Shown piece after piece: positions 33,560-43,800 of a stretch of 64,000 bases of DNA. Source of the DNA: Undaria pinnatifida (Eukaryota; Sar; Phaeophyceae; Laminariales; Alariaceae); the NCBI GenBank assembly GCA_012845835.1, contig JABAKD010000017.1, forward strand, positions 5,456,651 to 5,520,650, read 5' to 3'. Positions within the stretch are counted from its first letter, which is position 1, and every line of letters begins with the position of its first letter. The notes below the pieces were generated by a model. The model saw nothing but the letters and a program-made list of their open reading frames with translations. It did not search any database and was not told the DNA's origin. A program made the translations under genes and the position numbers.

Positions 33560-36500
33560 CTAGTCGGCCTGGTACCTTGCTACCCTGTCTGCGGTCTCCT
33601 TCCTACTTTCATCTACCGCGGTTTCCCTTCTACTCCTCCTGTCCCCCCCCCTGCCCCCATACCCTTGGGCGGTGTTCCTTCTACCCCTCCTGCTGCCCCC
33701 CCTCCCCCCGTTCCCTTCGACACCACCCACGGCGGATGCGCGGCGCTGTCTACTCAGCTTTGCCTCATCCTCGTGCCACCTGCCCATGAACCGTTCAGCT
33801 GCTTCGAGGACCCCCCGGTACCACTTGCCCATCTTTTTTGCTGCAGTGGGCCACAGCGCGGTCCCAACTCCAAAAACTAAGGGGGAGTGTTCCGTTGATC
33901 CCTCGTTGGCTTTGAACACCCTAAGGTCCTCAGCTATGGCTCTAGGCCAAGTCTTAAGTTGTCCGCCTGGTTTCGGGTTCTCCCCACCAGCGATCGTCCC
34001 GAACATCAACCGACGGGGCAGTCGCCCCTTGTGTTGTCGCACCAGGGCCCCGGCAAAGAAGAGCCGCCGTTTACGGATGGTCGTTTCGATGCTCTCGCAT
34101 CGTGTCATCCTGAGGGCCTTCGCGTACGAGAGGGTGGTGTGGTCGGTGCGTAATCGGCGCTGGAAGCCAATGACTCGCAAAAGGACTTCGTGGTGGGCTG
34201 ATCGGAGCTTGGCGAAGTGGTCCGCATTGAGGGTCCACGTCACACACCCGTACAGCAGGGTCTCAATGACCTCGGCCTTCAGCATGCGGACTTTCAGACT
34301 AAGCGGGGCGGTCGTCCTGTCATACAATTCCGGGCCAAACCGTTTGAGGCATGCCCGCATGAGACGGATCCGTCGTTCGATTTCGAGCGAGAGGTCAGCG
34401 CTTTCGTGGATAATGCCGCCTAGGTATAAAAACTGGGTCGTCTGTTTATACCTCTGGCCTGATGCTTCGATCGCGAGCGGTGGGGCGAGGGATGTCTGGT
34501 CCGGTGTTCGTAGCAGCATCGTCTCTGTCTTCTTTTCCGATACCGTGAGGCCTGCTGCTTCGAAGACAGTCACGATGACTGTCATCATTTTAGCAAGGCC
34601 TTCCGCCGACTTCGAAACAATTCCTGCGTCATCTGCGTACAACATGCCCCACACAGCCCTTTGCACGCATGCCAACGGTTCCTCTTTTCCGACTGCACTG
34701 TCCTCTTCGAGGTGAACCAAATCCCTTACGATGCTTTCGTCTTTGCTGAAGCGTACCAGCACGACGTGTATCGCAGCAGCGAAGAACACGTTGAACAGTA
34801 ACGGTGATAGCACGCAGCCTTGCCGCAGCCCCTGGGTGACATTAAACCAATCCGAGTGCTCGCCGTCATCCGCACGCACGCGAGCCCGCATGCCTTCGTG
34901 GAAGTTGCGGATAACTGTAAGCATCTTGGTTGGTACGCCAAGGCGTGTGAGTACCTCCCACAACAGTTCCCGGTCGACAGAGTCGTACGCTTTCTGCAGA
35001 TCGATGAAGCACATGTACAGGGGGATTTTCCTCTGTCGTCCGAGCTCTTGCAACCGGCGCACGACAAACAGCATGTCGACCGTCGACCGTGCGGGACGGA
35101 AGCCGCACTGTTCTTCAGGAAGTATTTCCTCCGCCTCGCAGTAGTTGCTAAGGCGGGACGCAACGATTTTCAACAATATTTTGCCTGCGTGGGCAACAAG
35201 CGAGATCCCTCTGTAATTGTTGCAATCAGTTCGATCCTTTTTTTTGTGAAGGGTCTTGATGATAGCATCTTTCCATTGCTGGGGGACTTCGCCCGTTACC
35301 CACACGTTGACAAGGATATTGTGAAAACACTGGACGAAAGCGGGGTGGTCAAGTTTTAGTAGTTCGACCGGGAGACCGTCTGGTCCAACGGCTTTCCAAT
35401 TTGACATGCCCTTAATCGCATCCGTCATCTCGTCCATGGATGGTTCATCTCCAAGCGATAGTTTAAGCGGTCGCGGTGGCAAGAGGTCGATGATCGTGGG
35501 ATCGAGTTTCAGCGATTTCGTGTTCAAGAGTTTGTGGTAGTGCCCCGCCCATCGTTCACGAATTCGCGCTTGATCCCGCAACAACGTGCCATCCTCGTCC
35601 ATAATAAACTGCTCGCTCCTCGCTTTTGTACCTTGCAATCCCACCGTACTCTTCAGGTGCTTGTAGAACCCTCGTTGATCGTTACTCGCTAGGAGTCTCT
35701 CGGTTTCGGCGAGGTACTCTTCAAAGTACGCTTGTACTCCTGCGGCAACCACTTCCTGCAGATTCGCACACGCAGATCTCAATTTCTTCCACGCTACACT
35801 ATCTCGGGGGTTGGCACGCAAGAACTGTCTCGCATCCTCCCTCGCTGTCCATGCTACTCTGAAAGCGGCCGAAGTTTCGGCAGGCTCGCACCAACCATGC
35901 CGGCGGTGGCGACGTGGTGGAGGTGGCACCTCTTTCTCTACAGCATCGATGATAGTCGTGGTGAAAAACTCAACCATGCCAGACGTGTTACGGGGCTGGA
36001 TAGGTTGGTTGAGAGTGGAAACAACCCTCGCGATTACTCGTTGGCGACGCTTTCCGTCGGATAAAAAAAGCTGCCTGTCGAATTCTCGGCGTTTTGGGGG
36101 TTTCAGCATTTTTCTGTTGGACGAAAAGTGACCACTAAGTCGGACCTTGATGTACACAATGTTGTGGTCTGAATCGGCCTTAGCTGTTGGCGGAGGCTGT
36201 GGGATGACTTTAACATCATGTACTCTAGGTCGATGGGCTTGGCGGGTTAGGATGTAGTCTATCCTCTTACGGTCATTCGGGCTGGTGCCGTTGTACGTAT
36301 GCGATATCCCACCCTTGAGCGTGCTGAAAAATGTGTTGGTGAGAGCTAGCTTGCAATTGGTAGCGAACGACAAAAGTCGTTTGCCATTATCGCTACGAGC
36401 ATCTCGTCCGTATGCTCCAAGCACCCTACTTTCATCATCACCGCACCCTTCCATCCTCTGCCCAGTTCGCGCGTTAGCATCCATCAGTACAAACAAACAC

Positions 36501-37057
36501 TCTTTAGTGGGGATCTGTTCAACCAGGTCCTCCAGCTTTTGCCAGAAAATACCTTTCAGCTTGGTGTCTTTGGTACAATCAGTTGGGGCGTACGCAACGA
36601 CGAAATTAACAGCATCGCATCGACCATCCAACTCAAAGCGCATAGACATAAGCCGTTCGTCAATGAACTGCTGGGTGAACCTAGACTTACGGCATATTGA
36701 GTCCTTAACTGCTAGACCTACTCCGTACAGCCCTTGCCTCGCTGCTGTTTTTTCCTGACCTGAGCAAAAAACTTGGTATCCGGCTGCACTGAATCTCGTG
36801 TTGCCGGGCCGTCGAGTTTCCTGCAGGCCAATATGTAGTCCACTTGAGAGCCGTATGTAGATATACCCACTTTTGTTTCGCCCTATATCGTACTTTGAAG
36901 TATTTAGACCTGTACAGCAAGCGTAGCTCGTGGTTGACAAGTTTGCCAATGGTTGCCGTTCATCTCTCTCCCTCCTGGCCCATTTCGAGCGGCGTGGATG
37001 ACAAAAATCACGGAAACAAACAGACGCAAACCCGCCGTCCCTTCCTGGCGAGTACAC
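33560..37057 (-). CDS. LINE ORF2-like polyprotein: AP endonuclease plus reverse transcriptase
   Basis: An uninterrupted 1165-codon frame. Residues ~70-305 are an exonuclease-endonuclease-phosphatase domain: GLQETRRPG (78-86, catalytic Glu), VLMDANARTGQ (190-200), HTYNG...RKRIDYIL (253-270) and SDHN (296-299). Residues ~540-870 are reverse transcriptase: GPDGLPVELL (558), NYRGISL (614), FIDLQKAYDSVD (684), [15 protein letters not shown] (742) and the active site YADD (807-810), then the thumb region with GWxxR-like basic stretches. It nicks target DNA and copies LINE RNA in place. The usual N-terminal endonuclease strand is not recognisable before residue 70, so the true 5' end is probably lost although the frame is open. 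No CCHC knuckle is seen at the C terminus, which is Arg/Gly-rich. Confidence 0.92.
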   Translation of the reverse strand: MYSPGRDGGFASVCFRDFCHPRRSKWARRERDERQPLANLSTTSYACCTGLNTSKYDIGRNKSGYIYIRLSSGLHIGLQETRRPGNTRFSAAGYQVFCSGQEKTAARQGLYGVGLAVKDSICRKSRFTQQFIDERLMSMRFELDGRCDAVNFVVAYAPTDCTKDTKLKGIFWQKLEDLVEQIPTKECLFVLMDANARTGQRMEGCGDDESRVLGAYGRDARSDNGKRLLSFATNCKLALTNTFFSTLKGGISHTYNGTSPNDRKRIDYILTRQAHRPRVHDVKVIPQPPPTAKADSDHNIVYIKVRLSGHFSSNRKMLKPPKRREFDRQLFLSDGKRRQRVIARVVSTLNQPIQPRNTSGMVEFFTTTIIDAVEKEVPPPPRRHRRHGWCEPAETSAAFRVAWTAREDARQFLRANPRDSVAWKKLRSACANLQEVVAAGVQAYFEEYLAETERLLASNDQRGFYKHLKSTVGLQGTKARSEQFIMDEDGTLLRDQARIRERWAGHYHKLLNTKSLKLDPTIIDLLPPRPLKLSLGDEPSMDEMTDAIKGMSNWKAVGPDGLPVELLKLDHPAFVQCFHNILVNVWVTGEVPQQWKDAIIKTLHKKKDRTDCNNYRGISLVAHAGKILLKIVASRLSNYCEAEEILPEEQCGFRPARSTVDMLFVVRRLQELGRQRKIPLYMCFIDLQKAYDSVDRELLWEVLTRLGVPTKMLTVIRNFHEGMRARVRADDGEHSDWFNVTQGLRQGCVLSPLLFNVFFAAAIHVVLVRFSKDESIVRDLVHLEEDSAVGKEEPLACVQRAVWGMLYADDAGIVSKSAEGLAKMMTVIVTVFEAAGLTVSEKKTETMLLRTPDQTSLAPPLAIEASGQRYKQTTQFLYLGGIIHESADLSLEIERRIRLMRACLKRFGPELYDRTTAPLSLKVRMLKAEVIETLLYGCVTWTLNADHFAKLRSAHHEVLLRVIGFQRRLRTDHTTLSYAKALRMTRCESIETTIRKRRLFFAGALVRQHKGRLPRRLMFGTIAGGENPKPGGQLKTWPRAIAEDLRVFKANEGSTEHSPLVFGVGTALWPTAAKKMGKWYRGVLEAAERFMGRWHEDEAKLSRQRRASAVGGVEGNGGRGGSRRGRRNTAQGYGGRGGDRRSRRETAVDESRKETADRVARYQAD
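36831..36890 (-). repeat. 60-bp segment duplicated in inverse at the LINE 5' end
   Basis: Identical in reverse complement to 37178-37237. The inverted copy runs straight into the target palindrome with CATAT microhomology. This pattern is produced by twin priming during LINE integration. Confidence 0.85.
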
Positions 37058-37232
37058 TTTCGGTACTTGGACACTCGCGTGTAGGCCCGAATTTGGAGAT
37101 AGCGCTGCAGTAGTCTATACCCGCTACAATCGCAGGGAACGGGTGTGCTGTCGCAGGGCGCGCCGCTACAATTGTAACGATATAGGGCGAAACAAAAGTG
37201 GGTATATCTACATACGGCTCTCAAGTGGACTA

Positions 37233-37856
37233 CATATGAGATCTAGACTCTGGTCTACACAAACAGTAGTAGCAGCTACAGCAGAGTCTAGGTGTATTGG
37301 TAGTTTCGTAGTAGTGGTGAAATGTACTCTGTGCTGGACAACAACTGCTCAAACTGGACCACAAACGCAGTCACAGCCGTTGGTGCAGGAGATGATGTTG
37401 TGGTGCGGGCGGCCCATCGGCGCCTACGGCGCTCATGGTGCTTTTGGTGTACGTGTGGTGCGCGTGTGGTGTGGTGTGAGGCAGAGAGAGAGAGAGAGAG
37501 AGAGAATCCTGCGGCCCCAAAAGTTCGTCCGCATGCGCGTGCGTGTGGACGTATGCGTCCACGTCACCTGCGCGGTGTTGGCGAGAGGGCTGACATGGGT
37601 TGGTCGTTTGAGCGAACAGCCTAGCTTGCGGTGGCCAAAACAAGGTGCCGCCGGCGACCAAGCAAGGTGGCGTGGCGAGCGGAGTGGCCTCTGCAAGGTG
37701 CACCGTCCGACAAGGCGGCCTATGGAGGGTGCGATGCTATTTCGACCAATCATGTGGCTCTATTCAGCCTCAGGCGTCTTGCGTTTTGTGCCGTTCCAGC
37801 CTGCACCTTACTTTGACCATTTACCGACAAGGTGCACCTTGTTTTGGCCACTGCCC
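37233..37856 (-). repeat. Right inverted arm of the palindromic element
   Basis: Reverse complement of the left arm, with a (GA)n run near 37484-37505 and small length differences only. Confidence 0.9.
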
Positions 37857-37999
37857 TATTATTTTCAGCTCGCGGATTTACCGCGGGACATCACCACCAC
37901 CACCACCACCGTAGTATTGCGATGGACTCCTGGTGATATGAATTGAAGGTAGAGCTAGCAGGATGCTTGATTTCTTTGAACAGGTAGAGTAGGTAGATA

Positions 38000-39100
38000 T
38001 ACATGATGAATGCTGGCTTCCATAGTTAATTGGAAGAGCACACGTTGTCCTAATCAAGGTGTCCTGTAATACCAACGCGTGTTGAGAGCTTGGCATGGAA
38101 CCAGCGCGGAACTGGTTGGATAAAATGTGGCTTGACTCCCGAGTTGAGGAGAGTTGGGGAGTTTGACTCCGGAGTGAGGGAGTCATATCTTGGCTCATAT
38201 TTTGGGCCATGGAATATAATAATAGTTGAAGGCGATGCTCTTGCTTTTTTATTAGATTTATTTGAGGATGGTATTTTTGAGTTTGCATTATTATTAGACT
38301 AATCTAGGATCGAATGAGCATTATCATGACAGTCGTCACACGGGCAGGAGGGATGTAGGATTCACCATGTGCTCGTATCAATGTCCGATAATCAAGCTCG
38401 GGTCTGCATTGATCCTAATGGTTGCACGAATTTTCATTTTGCCTGAGGCATGTTGAGAACGAGAGTATCTAGCCCCATAATTTTGCTTGATCAAAGATTT
38501 GGAAGCACATAAACTTGGGGGAACGACATAGAAGCCATCCCACGGTAGGGTTGCAGCAGCAGATAGTCCCTGAGCTCCTCACACGAGGAACTCAACATCT
38601 CACCCGAAAAATGACTTCGAAGGCATTCGTTCGCACAACCCGACCAAGCTTCTATGCCTTAGTCCTGAAACAATACGATATGTACTCGGGAAATTACTTC
38701 GTTGACCGGCGGTTCCTCACACACATGAGGAACTCAATTGCCCGGGGTCTTCGTGGCGCGAAAAGTGCAACCCCTATCGTGGGATTACGCATTGATTGGT
38801 TGTTTTAAAGTTTTGTATAAGAAAATTTGATACCTGATATTTCTATCTTAGTTTCAGCATTAAATTGCTTGATCAAAGGCTTGGGAGTATAGACCTAATT
38901 AATTTGATAATATAATTTGAGGTGAAATATAGGTGGTTTCGTGGTAATCTTAGGTTTGACGCAATCGAGAGTTTTTCGTTCTGGTTTTACACGCGTATTG
39001 ATCCCACTGCACTCTTGATCGCACATATTCTCACCAGCCACTTCCGTTACGATTACTGCGGTTCAATTCCGCTAGCTACGGCCGCCGGCGTTGGATATCA
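38000..39100. other. No gene seen; fragmentary repeat words
   Basis: GAGGAACTCAA recurs at 38585 and 38727 and GACTCC.GAGT near 38135 and 38167. GCGGTTCAATTCCGC at 39057-39071 fits a tRNA T arm (B box), but no A box or cloverleaf was found. Confidence 0.4.
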
Positions 39101-39104
39101 ATAT

Positions 39105-39310
39105 TCGGGTTTATAGTTTCCGCGCACAGACTTTTTACCATCACCCTGTTGACCCTGATACCTACGCTGTAGTTGCAAGGGAAGTCGCCGACCTATATCC
39201 TTAATGAGGACACACAACCCGTAATACGCGCGATCGGAGTATCACACGCAGCTTGCAAATACGAGTCTCGACAAAATGTTCGATCTCACAGCTGGAAGTG
39301 TATTTATATT
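39105..39310 (+). repeat. Family A dispersed repeat, copy 7 (core only)
   Basis: CGGGTTTATAGTTTCCGCGC through CTCACAGCTGGAAG; all upstream modules are missing. Confidence 0.75.
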
Positions 39311-40435
39311 TTTTTAATTATCATCTAGACTATATGATACGCAGCTACGATACTTAAAAAAAGCAAAACAGTGCTTGAGGAAACACAGTACAAATACCAG
39401 AAGGTACTGGTATTTAGGAGAGCGCGTATGTTATAGCACACGACAAGGACACTTGGTACTACTGCTAGTTGAACGAGTCTACTGCAGTAGTACAGCTAGA
39501 CGTTGCGCACCGCTGTCAGGGAGAACAAGAGCGAGTTATTGCCTTCATCCGAAGCGTGCAACTCGTACTCGGGGGGGTGGGGTAGGGCAAACTATTGCAT
39601 GTACCTCTATTCCGTGGCGGCAAGCTGCAGTAGTTGTAAGGTGTGGTGCAATGGGGCAGGCCGCTCGAATTGCTCGAGTGCAAAATAGCTGATAGGTTTC
39701 CAGCAGCGAAAATTTCGCGCAAGATGTTATGAAACTCGCGGGGATTTGTTCTAGGTGACAGAACGCTTTTAGCATCGCACTCCCAAATTACTTGGGCAAA
39801 GACACACTTGTAATTGGAATAGGAACGGTTTTAGTGTTGGAAAAGAAGAGGTAGAGACAAATATGGCACCAAACAGTATATGGGGGAGCACTTTCTTTGT
39901 TCGCGTGACATAGTAGTGCCCCACGAAGAGAGAGCACGCGGAAACAATATATCGACAAGCTGCCGCCGCAAAGCCTTGGGTAAGCTTCAGTCTCAACGTG
40001 TCGGTCATAAAGCAGAGGCCCGGAGGAGCCCGTGGTTCAACGCGTAGGATTTTAAAGGATAACCAAGGTCGCTACGTACTGGAAAAAAGAAACTATGTCG
40101 AACGGTAAAAGGTGAAACAAAAACAAACTACTCGAAAAATAAAATGGAAAAAAAAGTCAACATGCAAAGCGATGGAAGGCCAAAAGAGCATGTCTTGGGG
40201 AAAAAAGACCACCGGGAAAAGGTCGCGCAAGTTCAAGGTCGACACATTCCTGGCTGATGGACTCTAGTAGTGACAGCAGTGCTCCGAGTGTGGGATGCGT
40301 GGTTGGTCGGTGGTGGGAAGCGTGCCCCTCATGGGTTCCGGTGTCTTTGGTTGGTCTCTCCTCATGGCTCGCTGGCTCGCCTCAATGCTTATGCATTATT
40401 TCCCTAGATAGAATGCTAAGAGACAGACGTAACAG

Positions 40436-40505
40436 GGTTAGGCAAGGTAGGGCAGGGTAGGGCAGGGCAGTGCAGGGTAGGGCACGGCAGGTAGTGCAGG
40501 GTTGT
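40436..40505 (+). repeat. GGGTA/GGGCA microsatellite
   Basis: About eleven units of GGGCA/GGGTA/GTGCA just before the truncated LINE at 40.57 kb. Confidence 0.75.
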
Positions 40506-40609
40506 GAGATAGGCGGCGTCCTGCATGTCCCATCACCGTCACCTACATTATTACTCGGCGTAAACAAGTACCGAGGGGCTGGTGTGCGACTGAGGAGACG
40601 AGAGCCGAG

Positions 40610-42900
40610 TTGAATGCACGATGGCAGGATAGAGAAGACGCGAGGAAACGGGTCCGTTCTGCTCCAAACGATCGTGGTCTACGGCAAGCCTTGAAGGCGA
40701 CCATCAAACAGCTGAAACGCACGCGGGCGGAAGCTGTTCGGAGGTTCTTCGAAGATTACGTTCGCCAACTCGAAGGGCGTATCCGAGAAGGTGATCATTT
40801 TGGCTTCTACAAACACCTCAAGGGGATGGATGTGGAAGGGAAGAGGACGTTTAACTCGCAGTACATCAAGGACGAGGAAGGTCGATTGCTGCGGGATAAC
40901 GTCCTCATCCGCGAGCGGTGGGTGAGGTGGTTTCACAAACTGCTCAACACCAAGTCGCCGACCCTTGATCCGAGCATTGTGGGCGAGCTTAAGCAGTGGC
41001 CCCCGTGCAGACCACTGGACGATGTCCCGTCTAGGTACGAAGTAGAGGAGGCGATCCGGGCGCTGGCGAACCGAAAGGCGGTAGGGCCCGATGGTCTCCC
41101 GGCCGAGCTCTTGAAGGTTTTGGCCGACGAAGGAGAACTCAACACCCTCGGAAACTTCCACGATATCATCGTCGCTGTGTGGAGGGGGGTGGCGTACCCC
41201 AACAATGGAAAGATGCTACGATTAAGGTGCTTCACAAGAAGAAAGATCGGACTGAGTGTGGCAATTATCGTGGCATCTCCCTCGTGGCTCACGCCGGTAA
41301 AGTACTCCTCAAAGTCATCGCGGGTCGCCTGAGTGACTATTGCGAACGCGAGAACATTCTGCCGGAGGAACAGTGTGGGTTCAGACCCCAACGCTCGACG
41401 GTGGACATGATGTTCGTAGTACGACGACTGCAGGAACTGGCGCGGAAGAAGGACACCCCCTTGTACATGTGCTTTATCGACCTCACCAAAGCATACGACT
41501 CCGTCGACCGAAGCCTTTTGTGGGATGTCCTTGCTCGTTTTGGCGTGCCATCGAGAATGCTCGCCGTCATCCGCCAATTCCACGACGGTATGCAAGCATG
41601 CGTGCGGCTGGATGATGGAGAGTGCTCGGATAAGTTCGACGTGGGGCAAGGTCTCAGGCAAGGATGCGTGCTCGCGCCACTGCTGTTCAACATGTTTTTC
41701 ACTGCGGTACTGCGTGTGGCCGAGAAACGCTTCCTCGCTGATGCAGCCATCACGGACAACATGGTGCAGCTTAAACGAAAGAAGGAAGGCGAGAAGGGCA
41801 CTTCACGCACAGGCAAAGTCGACGGACGGAGGGGGAAGGAGGGGGAGGGGGTGCAGAGATTGTGGGGTATGCTGTACGCGGACGATGCGGGCATCGTATC
41901 GCGATCATCAGAAGGTCTGGAGAGGATGATGACGACGATCGTGACTGCGTGTTCGTCGTTCGGGCTTACAGTATCCGAGGCAAAAACAGAGATAATGTGC
42001 CTGGAAACCAAAAGCGGGGGGAAGGTGTCCTTCACGATCAATGCAGCCGGCCAGGTTTACAAACAAACAATCCGGTTTGTATACTTGGGCGGGGCTATCA
42101 CCGCAGACAGAAACCTTAGCACTGAAATAACGCGGCGTCTTCAGAGGGCCTGGGCGTGTTTCCAGCGGTACAAGATGGAAATCTATGATCGCCCGGGTGT
42201 GCGTTTACGGTTGAAGGTGCGGTTGCTGAAAGCTGAGGTGGTCGAGACACTGCTGTACGGTTGCATGACGTGGAGCCCGAAAATGCCTGACTATGACAGG
42301 CTACGTCGGGTTCACCGCTCCATGCTCCTCCGAGGCCTTGGATGGCGGAAACGGAAGCGCGCCGACCACACCCTATCGTACGCCGACGCGCTTGCCCAGA
42401 CAGATTCCGAGAGCGTTGAGGTGATAGTGCGCAAACGGAGCATTTTGTTTGCGGGATTCGTGGCACGCATTGGGGAGGAGCGTCTGCCACAGAGGGTGAT
42501 GTTTGGGGAGTTTGTTGGGGGTAAAGGCTACTCAGGGGGGCAAGAGAAAGGCTGGATGGATCATCTGGAGGAGGATATGTCGGTTTTTGGAATGAAATTC
42601 GAAGGATGGCGAAAGGCTGCTCAGAAGGCTGGCAGATGGTTTCGAAGAGTAGAGGAGGGAGCCGAGTTGTTCATGCGAAATTGGCATGAAACGGAGAGAC
42701 GCAAAGCTGCAGAGCGACGCGCAAAGGCTGCGGCAGCGTTATCCACCGTTGGCATCTCTAAGCGGCCGGGGGGAGTGGGAAGGGGGGGGGGCGGGGAGGG
42801 GACTGGGGGAAGGGGGGAGGGGGGAGGGGGGGGAGGGGGGAGGGGGAAAGGGAGGAGGGGGGGAGGGGCGGAAGGGGGAGCGTCTTGCCCAAGAGACTGA
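40610..42900 (+). pseudogene. Frameshifted LINE reverse transcriptase
   Basis: The frame from 40610 reads linker and RT motif 1 ([10 protein letters not shown] near 41090) up to VAVWR near 41185. A change of frame in a G6 run there continues as [19 protein letters not shown]. Then follow [41 protein letters not shown] and the active site YADD near 41875, with a 40-residue basic insert before it, then [11 protein letters not shown] and thumb. Stop at 42898. With a single frameshift in a homopolymer, a sequencing slip is possible. The C terminus is Gly/Arg-rich, as in the other lineage, encoded by the G-rich repeat. Confidence 0.85.
42768..42885 (+). repeat. G-rich GGGGA repeat at the end of LINE 2 ORF
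   Basis: Runs of 4-9 G separated by A, translated as Gly/Arg in the RT frame. Probably slipped during replication, and strand-biased enough to form G-quadruplex. Confidence 0.8.
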
Positions 42901-43079
42901 AGTCTGGGTTTGGCCATCATCGTATTGAAAGTTGTGGGCTTTCTAATGGCCATCACAAGATAGCATAAGACCGCCCTGACTTCTTCGCCATGTTGCGTTC
43001 TCTCCCAGGTGCCATTGATGATGGACGTGATACCCTCTGTTAGTCCAATGCCATCCTTAGCCAGTTCCTAGGGTCTGCT

Positions 43080-43632
43080 AGTATAACATTCTTCTTTCTT
43101 TTCTTTATCTATTTCTTTTTTTCTTTTTTCTCTTCTTCTTTCCTTGCTTTCCTGCCTTGTCTTTTCTTGCTTTTCTTGTCTTTTTCTTCTCTTTGCTTGC
43201 CTTTTTCGTCTTGTTTCGTTTTTTCTTCTCTTTTATTTTCTTTCCTTTATCTTCTTTTCTTTTCTTTGTTTCTTTTTCTCCAATTGACTTATGCCTGTCG
43301 TGCGTATGCGTAGTGATAGATACTACGTGTTAAATATACGTGGTAGTCTTCCTTGGGTGGCAATCGGAATATTTGGTTTCTCCAGGCGTGAGTAGTGAGA
43401 CGTATGCACCGGCCTGGACCTGGCACATCGTAGACTGACTCCCGATTTCACTTTTATATGTTTCTGGTGGAGGCATGAATTGCGTCAGCTGTGATATATG
43501 CGTGTACCACCTTGGGTTGTGTGTGTTTTTCCCTGGGGTATTCCTCAGCTCCAGAGTGACTGGAGCCTGTCCTGTGACCACGGACTTGATTATGCGAGTT
43601 AATGTGAGAACAACAACAACAACAACATTATC
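43080..43632 (+). repeat. Family B dispersed repeat, copy 2, with pyrimidine-rich 5' part
   Basis: Plus-strand copy ending GTGAGAACAACAACAACAAC. Before the shared part, 43085-43280 is a long TTCTTTT/CTTTTC tract. Copies in opposite orientation at 2.4 kb, a fragment at 11.04-11.19 kb and another at 29.32-29.39 kb all end in AAC repeats, as in a retroposon tail. Confidence 0.7.
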
Positions 43633-43800
43633 GCCCATCTACGATGGCCTTGACGTGAGTGTGACATCTGATATATATCACCTCGTTTCACCTCAACTAT
43701 GACCTGGTTTCACGTCGAATCTGTTAATTTTCCTTTTACGGAGGACACTCCATTATACAGATGGTCTGAATTATTTTGGAAAAAAAGAGCAAAAGCCGAA

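Larger units (their letters stand above)
32463..37232 (-). mobile_element. Non-LTR retrotransposon (APE-type LINE), long copy
   Basis: Minus-strand LINE inside the CATATG centre of the palindromic element; CATATG stands at both borders (32457-32462 and 37233-37238) as a probable target duplication. The 3' end has a (CA)n tail (TG run on the plus strand at 32461-32479), an A-rich ~1.1-kb 3' region with (AAAAC)n, and an internal direct duplication. The 5' end carries a 60-bp inverted copy of sequence from inside the ORF, typical of twin priming. Its 3' third is almost identical to the copy at 29.4-31.07 kb, so amplification was recent. Confidence 0.9.
31841..37856. mobile_element. Palindromic long-TIR DNA element (MULE/foldback-like) interrupted by a LINE
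   Basis: Arms 31841-32462 and 37233-37856 are near-perfect inverted copies (about 620 bp). The ends read GGGCAGTGGCCAAAAC. Both outer borders carry the same 9-bp word TATTATTTT (31832-31840 and 37857-37865), a target-site duplication of the size made by Mutator-like transposases. The arms repeat the word CCAAAACAAGGTGC / GGTGCACCTTG several times, as in foldback elements. No transposase is inside; the space between the arms is wholly a LINE. Before that insertion the element would have been an almost perfect ~1.24-kb palindrome centred on CATATG. Confidence 0.85.
40575..42900 (+). mobile_element. Second LINE lineage, 5'-truncated, RT only
   Basis: The plus-strand relative of the LINE at 33.5 kb is clearly diverged in sequence. 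It begins within the linker before the RT domain and has no endonuclease. The 3' end runs into G-rich GGGGA repeats at 42770-42880. No clear tail or target duplication was found. Preceded by a GGGCA/GGGTA microsatellite at 40440-40500. Confidence 0.8.
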
